From: Proteobacteria bacterium UBA1844
GTDB taxonomy: Bacteria; Pseudomonadota; Gammaproteobacteria; Steroidobacterales; Woeseiaceae
Direction: 5' to 3'
DNA: 12,500 nucleotides
NCBI GenBank assembly: GCA_002338615.1
Contig: DDIS01000113.1
Span: forward strand, 16,152-28,651
Shown here: piece by piece, positions 1 to 6,148 of the stretch
How the letters are laid out: every line of letters begins with the position of its first letter
Position numbering within the stretch: position 1 is the first letter of the stretch
Made by a program: the position numbers and the translations under genes
The notes under the pieces: generated by a model
The model's database searches: none
What the model was told of the DNA's origin: nothing
The model's input: the letters and a program-made list of their open reading frames with translations, nothing else

Positions 1-713
1 CCGATGTTCTGTTGACCGGCGACGTGGCCGGGATCTCCCGGGCCGCGGACACCGGTGCACTCCGGCCCATCGGCGATGAGAATATCAATCAGGCGGCACC
101 GGACTTTCTGCGCGACCCGGATGGGTACTGGGTTGCCGCAGGTGTCCGGTTGGCGGCGATCGTCTACGATGTGCGTTCGGTCGCCCGCTCGGACATTGCG
201 GGCTATGCGAGCCTCGCAGAACCGCTGTTTGCGGACCGGCTTTGCCTTACGTCATCGTCGCTGGCGCCGAATCGTGCCCTGCTCGGGATGCTGATCGAGG
301 AGTTGGGGACCCGGCCGGCCGAGATCGTGGTGCGTGGCTGGGTACACAATCTCGCTTTGCCGGTTTTTCCGACGCAGCAGGCACTACTTGAGGCCGTAGG
401 GTCCGGCAGCTGCAAAGTCGGGATCGTATCTGTCCCACTGGATAGTGGTGACAACGAGGCCAGCGTGGTCGGCACGCTGCGCTACGTGACGCCGACACCG
501 GCCTATGTGGACATCGAAGGGATCGGTATCGCACGGCATGCCACGCACCCCGAACTGGCCGCGCAATTCATCGAATGGTTGCTAACCGATGCGAGCGCGG
601 CCCCGCGCCTTGGCGATTCAGATTTGTCGAAGCTTGCAAAGCGGAATGTGGGTCTTGCCGGCCGGCGAGCCGAAGAAGCGGCACAGCTTGCGGAGCGGGC
701 GGCTTACCGATAG
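1..713 (+). CDS. ABC transporter substrate-binding protein, FbpA/FutA-like (5' end missing)
   Basis: The reading frame is open from the left edge (first whole codon at base 3) to a TAG stop at 711-713, so the N-terminus, with any signal peptide, lies outside the window. About 236 residues are visible, roughly two thirds of the usual 330-350. The visible part fits periplasmic ferric-iron binding proteins. It has DVLLTGDVAGISRA near the edge, the LRDPDGYW stretch followed by AAIVYD, and a late DIEGIGIARHA segment before a helix (AAQFIEWLLTD). The C-terminus AAQLAERAAYR resembles the usual end of this family. Such proteins capture a ligand in the periplasm and deliver it to an inner-membrane permease. 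The oddity is that the position where iron binders carry adjacent tyrosines reads GIVSVPLDSG, so the ligand may not be ferric iron. The neighbouring permease is of a different ABC class. Family assignment is fairly sure; ligand unknown. Confidence 0.72.
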   Translation, partial: DVLLTGDVAGISRAADTGALRPIGDENINQAAPDFLRDPDGYWVAAGVRLAAIVYDVRSVARSDIAGYASLAEPLFADRLCLTSSSLAPNRALLGMLIEELGTRPAEIVVRGWVHNLALPVFPTQQALLEAVGSGSCKVGIVSVPLDSGDNEASVVGTLRYVTPTPAYVDIEGIGIARHATHPELAAQFIEWLLTDASAAPRLGDSDLSKLAKRNVGLAGRRAEEAAQLAERAAYR

Positions 714-1687
714 CCCTGGCTGCGGCGCATCAACAGCAAGAACAGTGGCACACCGATGATTGCGGTCAGTGCGCCAACCGGCAATTGCCGCGGCGCCAGC
801 AGGGTACGCGCGAGTGTATCGGCAAATACCAGCAGGATACCGCCCGCCAGTGCGGCAGCGGGGACGAGCGCACGGTGGTCGCTACCGATAATTATGCGTA
901 CCAGGTGCGGTATGACCAGCCCGACAAAACCGATCACGCCGACAGCTGTCACGGCGAGAGCCGTTGCGAGCGACGATGCAAGAAACACGAGGTAGCGAAA
1001 CTTTGTCACCGGCAGCCCCACGATCGCGGCCTGCAATTCTCCGCGCGCGAGCACGTTCAGCTGCCGGGCGGCAAGGCTGGAAAGCAACGTGAGGAATGCG
1101 AGAAGTATGAGCAGGCGAGCCGGTTCGTAGGCGAAACTCAAATCACCCATCAGCCAGAACAACATGCCACGAAGCTGGTGTTCGGGGCTTAGTGCGAGCA
1201 GCAACGTCGTTGCTGCACTGAATCCAGCCGCCAGCACAACGCCTGTCAGGAGCAGCCGGGTCGGTGCCCAGCTGCCGCTGCCGCGTGCAATTGAAAAGAC
1301 CAGCAATGTGGCTGCCAGCGCACCGGCAAACGCCGCAAGGTCTGTTACGAGGCCTGACATGCCAAGGAGCATGGCGGTCAGCGCAGCGACCGCGGCGCCC
1401 CCGGACGTGCCTAGTATGTAAGGTTCGGCGAGCGGATTGCGCAGGAGGACCTGCATCAGAACGCCGGCTACCGCGAGCAGGCCGCCGACCGCGAACGCGG
1501 ACAACGCGCGTGGCAGCCGCAGATCGATAACCAGCGTCTCGGTATTGGCCTCGGCTGTGCCTTGCAACGCCCGGAAAACGTCTGCGAGCGAGATATCGGC
1601 GCTGCCATTCGCCAAAGCGAACAGGAATGCCGCGCATGCCAATATCACCAGGGCGACAAAAAAAAGCTTGCGACGCTTGCGCGGCAA
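704..1687 (-). CDS. FecCD/BtuC-type ABC transporter permease
   Basis: This encodes a polytopic inner-membrane permease for siderophore-iron, haem or cobalamin uptake. With the start chosen here it has 327 residues, normal for the family. A basic N-terminus (MPRKRRK) leads into the first membrane helix (about 8-26). The family signature follows: DLRLPRAL at 55-62, GGLLAVAG at 68-75, LRNPLAEPYILG at 82-93. Near the C-terminus are GFVGLVIPHLVRI and LPVGALTAIIG, the region that contacts the ATPase. The frame stays open to an ATG-like position at 1801 (365 residues), but those extra residues are hydrophilic and unlike the family. A TTG at 1685-1687 has a strong ribosome binding site 8 nt upstream, so I chose it. 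No ATPase or BtuF-type binding protein lies beside it, as both neighbours are on the other strand, and its stop overlaps the upstream binding-protein gene by 10 bp. Substrate not determined. Confidence 0.88.
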   Translation of the reverse strand: MPRKRRKLFFVALVILACAAFLFALANGSADISLADVFRALQGTAEANTETLVIDLRLPRALSAFAVGGLLAVAGVLMQVLLRNPLAEPYILGTSGGAAVAALTAMLLGMSGLVTDLAAFAGALAATLLVFSIARGSGSWAPTRLLLTGVVLAAGFSAATTLLLALSPEHQLRGMLFWLMGDLSFAYEPARLLILLAFLTLLSSLAARQLNVLARGELQAAIVGLPVTKFRYLVFLASSLATALAVTAVGVIGFVGLVIPHLVRIIIGSDHRALVPAAALAGGILLVFADTLARTLLAPRQLPVGALTAIIGVPLFLLLMRRSQGYR

Positions 1688-1695
1688 AACAGGTT

Positions 1696-1701
1696 CTCCT
1701 T
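1696..1701 (-). promoter_or_regulatory. Ribosome binding site fixing a TTG start for the FecCD permease
   Basis: On the minus strand this reads AAGGAG, a near-perfect Shine-Dalgarno sequence, with 8 nt to the TTG at 1687-1685. It decides the start in favour of TTG over the longer frame to 1801, whose extra 38 residues lack family similarity. Confidence 0.75.
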
Positions 1702-1858
1702 GGCGTCTGCGTTCTTCGGCACGATATGGTAAGTCATGGCGTGCCGAAAGAGCGCAGTGTACAACGTTCGACTGGCAGTGAATGGCGACGGCGTGCAGCA
1801 AATCGCCGCCGCCATGGTGTAAAGTAATGCCTAATTTGAATTTTCATTATCGCTTGCT

Positions 1859-2419
1859 ATGAGCAACGACTGGATCGACGATGAGGGATTCCGCGCGAAT
1901 GTCGGAATCATTCTCACGAACAAGGAAGGAAAGCTGCTGCTCGGAGGACGCGTCGGCGCCAAGGGCTGGCAATTCCCGCAGGGTGGCATGCTTGAGGGCG
2001 AAAGTGCCGAGGCGGCAATGTTCCGCGAACTCGAGGAAGAAGTTGGCCTGACCCGAGATGATGTGCATTTACTCGGCGTGACCAGCGACTGGTTGCGTTA
2101 TCGCTTGCCGAGCAAGTTCGTCCGCAAAAACTCCGTGCCGCTGTGCATCGGCCAAAAACAACTTTGGTTCATGCTGCAATTCAATGCGAACGACGACCGG
2201 GTGCGCTTTGACAGAGGGGACGAGCCCGAGTTTGATCGCATCCGTTGGGTGGAATACTGGCGTCCCGTGCACGAGGTCATTTACTTCAAGCGCCGCGTAT
2301 ACGCCAGCGCGCTGCACGAGCTGGGCAGGACAGCCTACCCGAATGACATGCCACAGCCGCCGCGCTGGTGGCCCAAACGCTGGCGGATTGCCTTCGACAA
2401 GGATCTTGCTGCGCAATGA
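1859..2419 (+). CDS. rppH: RNA pyrophosphohydrolase (Nudix hydrolase)
   Basis: RppH removes pyrophosphate from the 5' triphosphate end of mRNAs in the cytoplasm and so opens them to RNase E decay. The 186-residue product lines up with E. coli RppH along most of its length: WIDDEGFRANVGII at 5-18, WQFPQGG at 37-43, SDWLRYRLPSK, CIGQKQLWF and the RWVEYWRPV segment. The Nudix box is intact: G42, E48, R56-E57-L58, E60-E61, G63. The conserved C-terminal part is followed by a tail rich in Pro, Trp and Arg (PQPPRWWPKRW) that is longer and different from that of E. coli. The ATG at 1859 gives the expected short lead-in before WIDD; no clear Shine-Dalgarno is seen. The gene stands alone, divergent from the permease and convergent with hemJ (27 bp between stops). 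I see no convincing promoter in the short upstream gap. Confidence 0.95.
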   Translation: MSNDWIDDEGFRANVGIILTNKEGKLLLGGRVGAKGWQFPQGGMLEGESAEAAMFRELEEEVGLTRDDVHLLGVTSDWLRYRLPSKFVRKNSVPLCIGQKQLWFMLQFNANDDRVRFDRGDEPEFDRIRWVEYWRPVHEVIYFKRRVYASALHELGRTAYPNDMPQPPRWWPKRWRIAFDKDLAAQ

Positions 2420-2446
2420 TCTTATGGCGCTGGCAGCGGGCCCTGG

Positions 2447-2893
2447 TCAGAACGCCTTGGTGATTGCGAGCAGCACGATCGCGAGCAGAAAAAAAGACGG
2501 GATTTCGTTGAACCAGCGCAGCCAGGCAGTGCTCGCGGGCGCGGCGCTGGCAGACGCGATCCGCAGGCGTCGCATCCAGACGTAGCAACGGTAGTGGTAC
2601 GCGAGCAGTCCGGCCAGCAGCGCAAGTTTCAACTGGAACCAGGTGTGCTGCAGCAAAAGCGGGTTAAGTGACAACAAAACGAGCCCGAAAATGGCAGTCA
2701 GCACGGCACCGATTGTCATGATGCCAAACAGGCGCCTTTCCATCGTCACGAACCGCGTCTGGCTGATTTCGTCCGTTGCCGCGGCGTGATAAATGAACAG
2801 CCGGGGCAGGTAAAATAGACCCGCGAACCAGGTAACCATGAAAGCGACGTGCAGCGCTTTAAAAACCAGGTAGTAGGGGGCCAGTACGCTCAT
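2447..2893 (-). CDS. hemJ: HemJ-type protoporphyrinogen IX oxidase (CopD-like membrane protein)
   Basis: HemJ is the inner-membrane enzyme that oxidises protoporphyrinogen IX to protoporphyrin IX, the penultimate step of haem synthesis, in many bacteria lacking HemG or HemY. The 148-residue product matches the usual length (about 140-150) and has four hydrophobic helices. The N-terminal signature KALHVAFMVTWFAGLFYLPR is at 12-31 and IYHA follows at 34-37. H15, R31, H36, K89 (in FQLKLALL) and H100 (in AYHYRC) fit the conserved polar residues of the family. The frame stays open upstream to 3049, but that extension lacks family similarity, so I used the ATG at 2891-2893. No good Shine-Dalgarno precedes it. 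The stop faces that of rppH. Its closeness to the DUF6776/bactofilin/erpA block recalls Pseudomonas. A generic CopD-like copper or haem protein is the alternative, but length and N-terminal motif favour HemJ. Confidence 0.88.
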   Translation of the reverse strand: MSVLAPYYLVFKALHVAFMVTWFAGLFYLPRLFIYHAAATDEISQTRFVTMERRLFGIMTIGAVLTAIFGLVLLSLNPLLLQHTWFQLKLALLAGLLAYHYRCYVWMRRLRIASASAAPASTAWLRWFNEIPSFFLLAIVLLAITKAF

Positions 2894-2989
2894 AGGCCGC
2901 GAGCATAGCGGAGCCCGCGTTGTGACGCTAATGCACGGCGCGGAGATGTGGCGTGGGCCCAGAACGTGACGTGGCGCACTTCTGTTGAT

Positions 2990-3001
2990 GCGGCTTGCCG
3001 C
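2990..3001. repeat. Short perfect inverted repeat in a divergent intergenic region
   Basis: GCGGC-TT-GCCGC is a perfect 5-bp inverted repeat with a 2-bp centre. It lies in the 156-bp gap (2894-3049) between divergent hemJ and the DUF6776-like gene, about 50 bp before the latter. It could be an operator half-site pair or chance in GC-rich DNA. No good promoter pair is evident in the gap, and nothing else is recognised there. Confidence 0.25.
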
Positions 3002-3049
3002 GTAACATAACGTCTTTCGCCGCCCATCAACCGCGAGTAACGTTGACAC

Positions 3050-3769
3050 GTGAGCCGGTTTTCATCACTGCACAGGTCGACCCCGACCCGACTCATCCTG
3101 ACGTGGCTGGTCATGGCTGGCCTGCTGCTCGGCGCGGCCTACCTGGTGTTCGAACTAGGCCGTATCCAGGCGGGCTACAGCCTCGTTGCGGCTGCGCAGG
3201 AACGTAACGCGCTGGAAGAGCAGATTGATCGACTTCAGCAAGACAAGCAGGAACTCGAGGAGCAGATTGCGATGCTCGAAACGCACCGTACGATAGATCG
3301 CGAATCCTACGCGGTGGTCGAGCAAAGTCTGAGCGGGCTGCAGACCAAGATTCGCGAGCAACAGGAAGCGATCGCTTTTTATCGCGGCATCGTTTCGCCC
3401 GCTGATGGCAAAGCTGGCCTCAAAGTACAGAACCTGAATGTAACGCGTGGCGCCGCCGAGCATGAGTACACCATTCGCCTGGTGCTGGTGCAGGCGAAGA
3501 AGCATGATCGCAAGGTGTCCGGGTCCGTCAAGCTGAGCTTTGCAGGGACAGAAGACGGGAAACAGAAAACGTATCGCTATATTGACCTGGTGCCCGCTGA
3601 CTCTGCGTCGAAATGGGCATTCTCATTTCGTTATTTCCAGGACTTTGAAAGGGCCATTATGCTGCCGGACGGATTCACGCCGGAGACGATTATCGTGCAG
3701 GTTGAATCGAAGACCAAATCGATCGAGGGAATAGAAGCCAGTTATTCCTGGCTGGACAGCCTCGGCTAA
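3050..3769 (+). CDS. DUF6776-like membrane-anchored coiled-coil protein
   Basis: The product has 239 residues and no known enzymatic role. A short basic tail (1-14, with R3, H8, R9, R14) precedes one hydrophobic segment at about 15-36, which by the positive-inside rule puts the rest in the periplasm. Residues about 46-108 form a strong heptad-type coiled coil rich in Glu, Gln and Leu (ALEEQIDRLQQDKQELEEQI). The motif AFYRGIVSP (109-117) follows, then a beta-rich domain ending in YSWLDSLG. This layout and the FYRGIVSP motif agree with what I recall as DUF6776, found in gammaproteobacteria beside a bactofilin and erpA. The GTG at 3050 is the chosen start because it supplies the cytoplasmic tail and full helix; an in-frame ATG at codon 22 would cut the helix. 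The Shine-Dalgarno is weak. It leads the bactofilin-erpA-ppx run (53 bp to the bactofilin). Gene call is firm; family name is from memory. Confidence 0.8.
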   Translation: MSRFSSLHRSTPTRLILTWLVMAGLLLGAAYLVFELGRIQAGYSLVAAAQERNALEEQIDRLQQDKQELEEQIAMLETHRTIDRESYAVVEQSLSGLQTKIREQQEAIAFYRGIVSPADGKAGLKVQNLNVTRGAAEHEYTIRLVLVQAKKHDRKVSGSVKLSFAGTEDGKQKTYRYIDLVPADSASKWAFSFRYFQDFERAIMLPDGFTPETIIVQVESKTKSIEGIEASYSWLDSLG

Positions 3770-3812
3770 GTACTTGAATTTACCAATAAGGGCAGCATAT
3801 TTGCCCGGAACC

Positions 3813-3818
3813 GGAGAG
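3813..3818 (+). promoter_or_regulatory. Ribosome binding site of the bactofilin gene
   Basis: GGAGAG lies 4 nt before the ATG at 3823 (GGAG is 6 nt before it). It supports this start, which gives the typical short basic N-terminal tail of bactofilins. Confidence 0.6.
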
Positions 3819-3822
3819 ACAG

Positions 3823-4248
3823 ATGTTGGGTCGAAAGAAGAACAGGCAGAACGTCGCAAATACGATCGTCGGCACGGAAACACGCGTCAACGGCGACCTG
3901 CACTTTGCGGGCGGTCTGCACATCGACGGCATGGTACACGGCAATGTATCCGCGGACCCGGACAGCGAAAGTTCGGTTAGCCTCGCCGAAGCCGCGACGA
4001 TAGACGGTGGCGTGACCGTGCCGTACGTGTTGCTGGACGGCATCGTGAAAGGCGATGTTTTCGCAAACAAGCGCGTTATTCTTGGATCTACCGCGCGCGT
4101 CATAGGCAATGTGTACTACAATCTGATTGAAATGGCGATCGGGGCCGAAATTAACGGCAAGCTGGTACACCAGCCGGAAGGTAAAGTACCGCTCGTGGCC
4201 CAGACGTCCCGATTGGATGAAACAGTCGCCATGCCAGGCAAGGCGTGA
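3823..4248 (+). CDS. Bactofilin (polymer-forming cytoskeletal protein)
   Basis: Bactofilins self-assemble without nucleotide into filaments on the inner face of the cytoplasmic membrane and position cell-wall or polar proteins. The 141-residue product has a short basic tail ([10 protein letters not shown]) of the kind that targets the membrane. The core is built of short beta-helix repeats with recurring hydrophobic-Gly patterns: [20 protein letters not shown] at 14-33, IDGMVHGNV just after, then [10 protein letters not shown] and VIGNVYYN, ending at INGKL (about 110-114). A Pro-containing flexible tail of about 27 residues follows. Size and architecture fit a small single-domain bactofilin. 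It lies 53 bp after the DUF6776-like gene and 19 bp before erpA, so co-transcription is likely. An M23 peptidase and anmK lie further along the same conserved block, which suggests a wall-related role. Confidence 0.92.
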   Translation: MLGRKKNRQNVANTIVGTETRVNGDLHFAGGLHIDGMVHGNVSADPDSESSVSLAEAATIDGGVTVPYVLLDGIVKGDVFANKRVILGSTARVIGNVYYNLIEMAIGAEINGKLVHQPEGKVPLVAQTSRLDETVAMPGKA

Positions 4249-4257
4249 CGATAGTTC

Positions 4258-4263
4258 AGGAAA
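4258..4263 (+). promoter_or_regulatory. Ribosome binding site of erpA
   Basis: AGGAAA lies 4 nt before the ATG at 4268 (AGGA is 6 nt before it). It marks the true erpA start. The frame is open further upstream inside the bactofilin gene, but that part is an out-of-frame shadow. Confidence 0.65.
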
Positions 4264-4267
4264 TACT

Positions 4268-4630
4268 ATGCAAACCGAAAAATTTGACTATGCTCCGCCT
4301 CCCCCGCCAATCGTTTTCACCGATGCGGCTGCGGACAAGGTGAGTGAACTGATCCGCGAGGAAAACAACGCGGATCTGAAATTGCGTGTGTTCATATCAG
4401 GTGGTGGTTGTTCAGGATTCCAGTATGGCTTTACGTTCGACGAGAAAATCGAAGAAGGTGATGCCAGTGTTGAAAATCGCGGCGTAACCCTGTTGGTCGA
4501 CCCGATGAGTGTGCAATACCTCATGGGTGCAGAAATTGACTACACAGAAGACCTGCAAGGCGCCCAGTTCGTGATCCGGAACCCGAACGCGAGCACAACC
4601 TGCGGCTGCGGATCTTCGTTCACAGTCTGA
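4268..4630 (+). CDS. erpA: Iron-sulfur cluster insertion protein ErpA (A-type carrier)
   Basis: ErpA carries Fe-S clusters in the cytoplasm and delivers them to apo-proteins, including IspG/IspH of isoprenoid synthesis and respiratory enzymes. The 120-residue product carries the three cluster-binding cysteines of A-type carriers: C48 in [11 protein letters not shown], and C112 and C114 in TTCGCGSSF. The blocks FTDAAADKV (17-25), [11 protein letters not shown] (37-47) and VDPMSVQYL (77-85) match E. coli ErpA closely. The long gap between the first and second cysteine and the FQYGF motif distinguish it from IscA and SufA. The N-terminus is about six residues longer than in E. coli and contains five consecutive prolines (10-14). 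It lies 19 bp after the bactofilin stop and 1 bp before the ppx GTG, so it is probably part of the same transcript. Confidence 0.95.
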   Translation: MQTEKFDYAPPPPPIVFTDAAADKVSELIREENNADLKLRVFISGGGCSGFQYGFTFDEKIEEGDASVENRGVTLLVDPMSVQYLMGAEIDYTEDLQGAQFVIRNPNASTTCGCGSSFTV

Positions 4631-4631
4631 C

Positions 4632-6131
4632 GTGAGCCCCCACCGCGCCGAAGTCATCGCTGCGGTCGATCTGGGCTCCAACAGTTTTCATATGATCGTT
4701 GGCGAATTGCGCCACGGCCAGTTGGTCGTCATCGATCGTTTGCGCGAGACAGTGCGCCTTGCGGAAGGGCTATCGGATGACGGCGAGTTGTCCGACGGCG
4801 CACGAGCCCGGTCGCTGCAATGCCTGTCGCAATTCGGAGAGCGGCTGCAGGCCATGCAAGCTGGCAACGTGCGTGCGGCAGGCACCAGCACACTGCGACG
4901 GGCACGTGAAGACTCGACCTTCATGGCCGAAGCGGAGGCCGCGCTGGGACACCCTATTGAAGTCATATCAGGCATCGAAGAGGCGCGCCTGATTTACAAG
5001 GGTGTGGCCCAAAGCCTGCCACCCAATGATGGACTGCGGCTCGTCATCGATATTGGCGGCGGCAGTACCGAGATTATCCTCGGCAAGGGCGTCGAGCCGG
5101 TGTCGCTGAAAAGTCTGAACCTTGGCTGCGTTGGGTTAACAGAGCGTTATTTTCCGGGTGGAATCATCAACCGCGACGCATTTGACCGCGCGCGTGTTGC
5201 AACCAAGCTGGAGCTTCGACCCGTAAAAGCATTTTTCCGCAATGTGGGCGATTTTGAAGCGATCGGTACGTCGGGCACGATACTGGCAACCGAACGCGTG
5301 GCTCGTTCGTTGGGGCTGCAGGAGTCCGGGCGGCTGACACTGGCGAATATCGAGACACTGATCGAGCTCATGTGTGGGTTCGAATCGGTTGCGAGCGTGT
5401 CACTCAGCGGTCTTTCCGAGGGGCGCGCCCAGGTATGGCCCGGCGGGCTCGCTATCTTGGTCGAACTGTTCATCGCACTGCGAATTCCCGCATTGCAGGT
5501 GTCTGACGGAGCGCTGCGCGAAGGACTTTTGTACGATTTACTGGGGCGCTTGCAACACGAAGATGCACGCGAACGTACCGTGCACGCGATGGCATCACGC
5601 TATCACGTTGATCAGGCTCAGGCCGGGCGAGTGGCTGCCACCGCACTGCGCCTGCTGTCACATTGCGCCGCAAGCTGGGGGCTGACCAGCGCACTTGATG
5701 CGAGCATGCTTGGCTGGAGTGCGGAATTGCACGAAATTGGTCTCGACATCTCGCACGATGGCTTTCACCGGCACGGATCCTACGTAGCAGAAAATGCCGA
5801 CATGCCGGGTTTTCCGCGCGCCGAACAACGTTTTCTTGCATTCCTGATAGGCAGTCAGCGACACAATATCAACATGCGCTACCTGAAGCAGTTGCCACGC
5901 GCGTGGCGCGAGGACGGCTTGCGGCTGGTCTTGCTACTGCGGCTGGCGGTGCTGGTCAACCGCAGTCGCAGCAACGTGGAATTGCCTGCAATCGCGCTCA
6001 CTGCTGCGGACAGGTCCGTGTATCTTCATTTTGCCAATGACTGGTTGCTTGCGAACCCGTTGACGCTCGCGGACTTACAGCGTGAGCGCACCTACATGGC
6101 CGAGGTTGGCTACGCGCTCGAGTTCGACTAG
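4632..6131 (+). CDS. ppx: Exopolyphosphatase (Ppx/GppA family)
   Basis: Ppx releases orthophosphate from the ends of polyphosphate chains; its relative GppA hydrolyses pppGpp and also polyphosphate. The 499-residue product has the actin/Hsp70-like ATPase fold signatures in order: AAVDLGSNSFHMIVGEL (10-26), GTSTLRRA (84-91), ISGIEEARLIYKGV (112-125, with the probable catalytic Glu at 116 or 117), VIDIGGGSTEIILG (138-151) and a later GTSGTI. The C-terminal third is helical and His-rich, as in the HD-like domain of long Ppx/GppA proteins. Length fits both E. coli Ppx (513) and GppA (494), and the ppk next door favours Ppx. The GTG at 4632 starts 1 bp after the erpA stop and gives a normal seven-residue lead-in before the first strand; no clear Shine-Dalgarno is visible, so translational coupling to erpA is plausible. 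It runs tail-to-tail into ppk with 17 bp between stops. Confidence 0.93.
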   Translation: MSPHRAEVIAAVDLGSNSFHMIVGELRHGQLVVIDRLRETVRLAEGLSDDGELSDGARARSLQCLSQFGERLQAMQAGNVRAAGTSTLRRAREDSTFMAEAEAALGHPIEVISGIEEARLIYKGVAQSLPPNDGLRLVIDIGGGSTEIILGKGVEPVSLKSLNLGCVGLTERYFPGGIINRDAFDRARVATKLELRPVKAFFRNVGDFEAIGTSGTILATERVARSLGLQESGRLTLANIETLIELMCGFESVASVSLSGLSEGRAQVWPGGLAILVELFIALRIPALQVSDGALREGLLYDLLGRLQHEDARERTVHAMASRYHVDQAQAGRVAATALRLLSHCAASWGLTSALDASMLGWSAELHEIGLDISHDGFHRHGSYVAENADMPGFPRAEQRFLAFLIGSQRHNINMRYLKQLPRAWREDGLRLVLLLRLAVLVNRSRSNVELPAIALTAADRSVYLHFANDWLLANPLTLADLQRERTYMAEVGYALEFD

Positions 6132-6148
6132 ACGGGGCTGCCCTGCGT

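Noticed and set aside
575..1192. Open frame of 205 codons on the plus strand opposite the FecCD permease
   Set aside because: Its product is Cys-, Arg- and Gln-rich with no family features and lies antisense to a clearly conserved gene; a composition shadow.
1688..1801. N-terminal extension of the FecCD permease to 1801
   Set aside because: The 38 extra residues are hydrophilic and unlike the family, and a strong ribosome binding site points to the TTG at 1687.
2420..2446. Bidirectional terminator between rppH and hemJ
   Set aside because: Only a 3-bp GCT/AGC stem without T-runs on either side is present.
2894..3049. N-terminal extension of hemJ to 3049
   Set aside because: It would fill the whole divergent gap with Arg- and Cys-rich sequence without similarity; the ATG at 2893 gives the family N-terminus.
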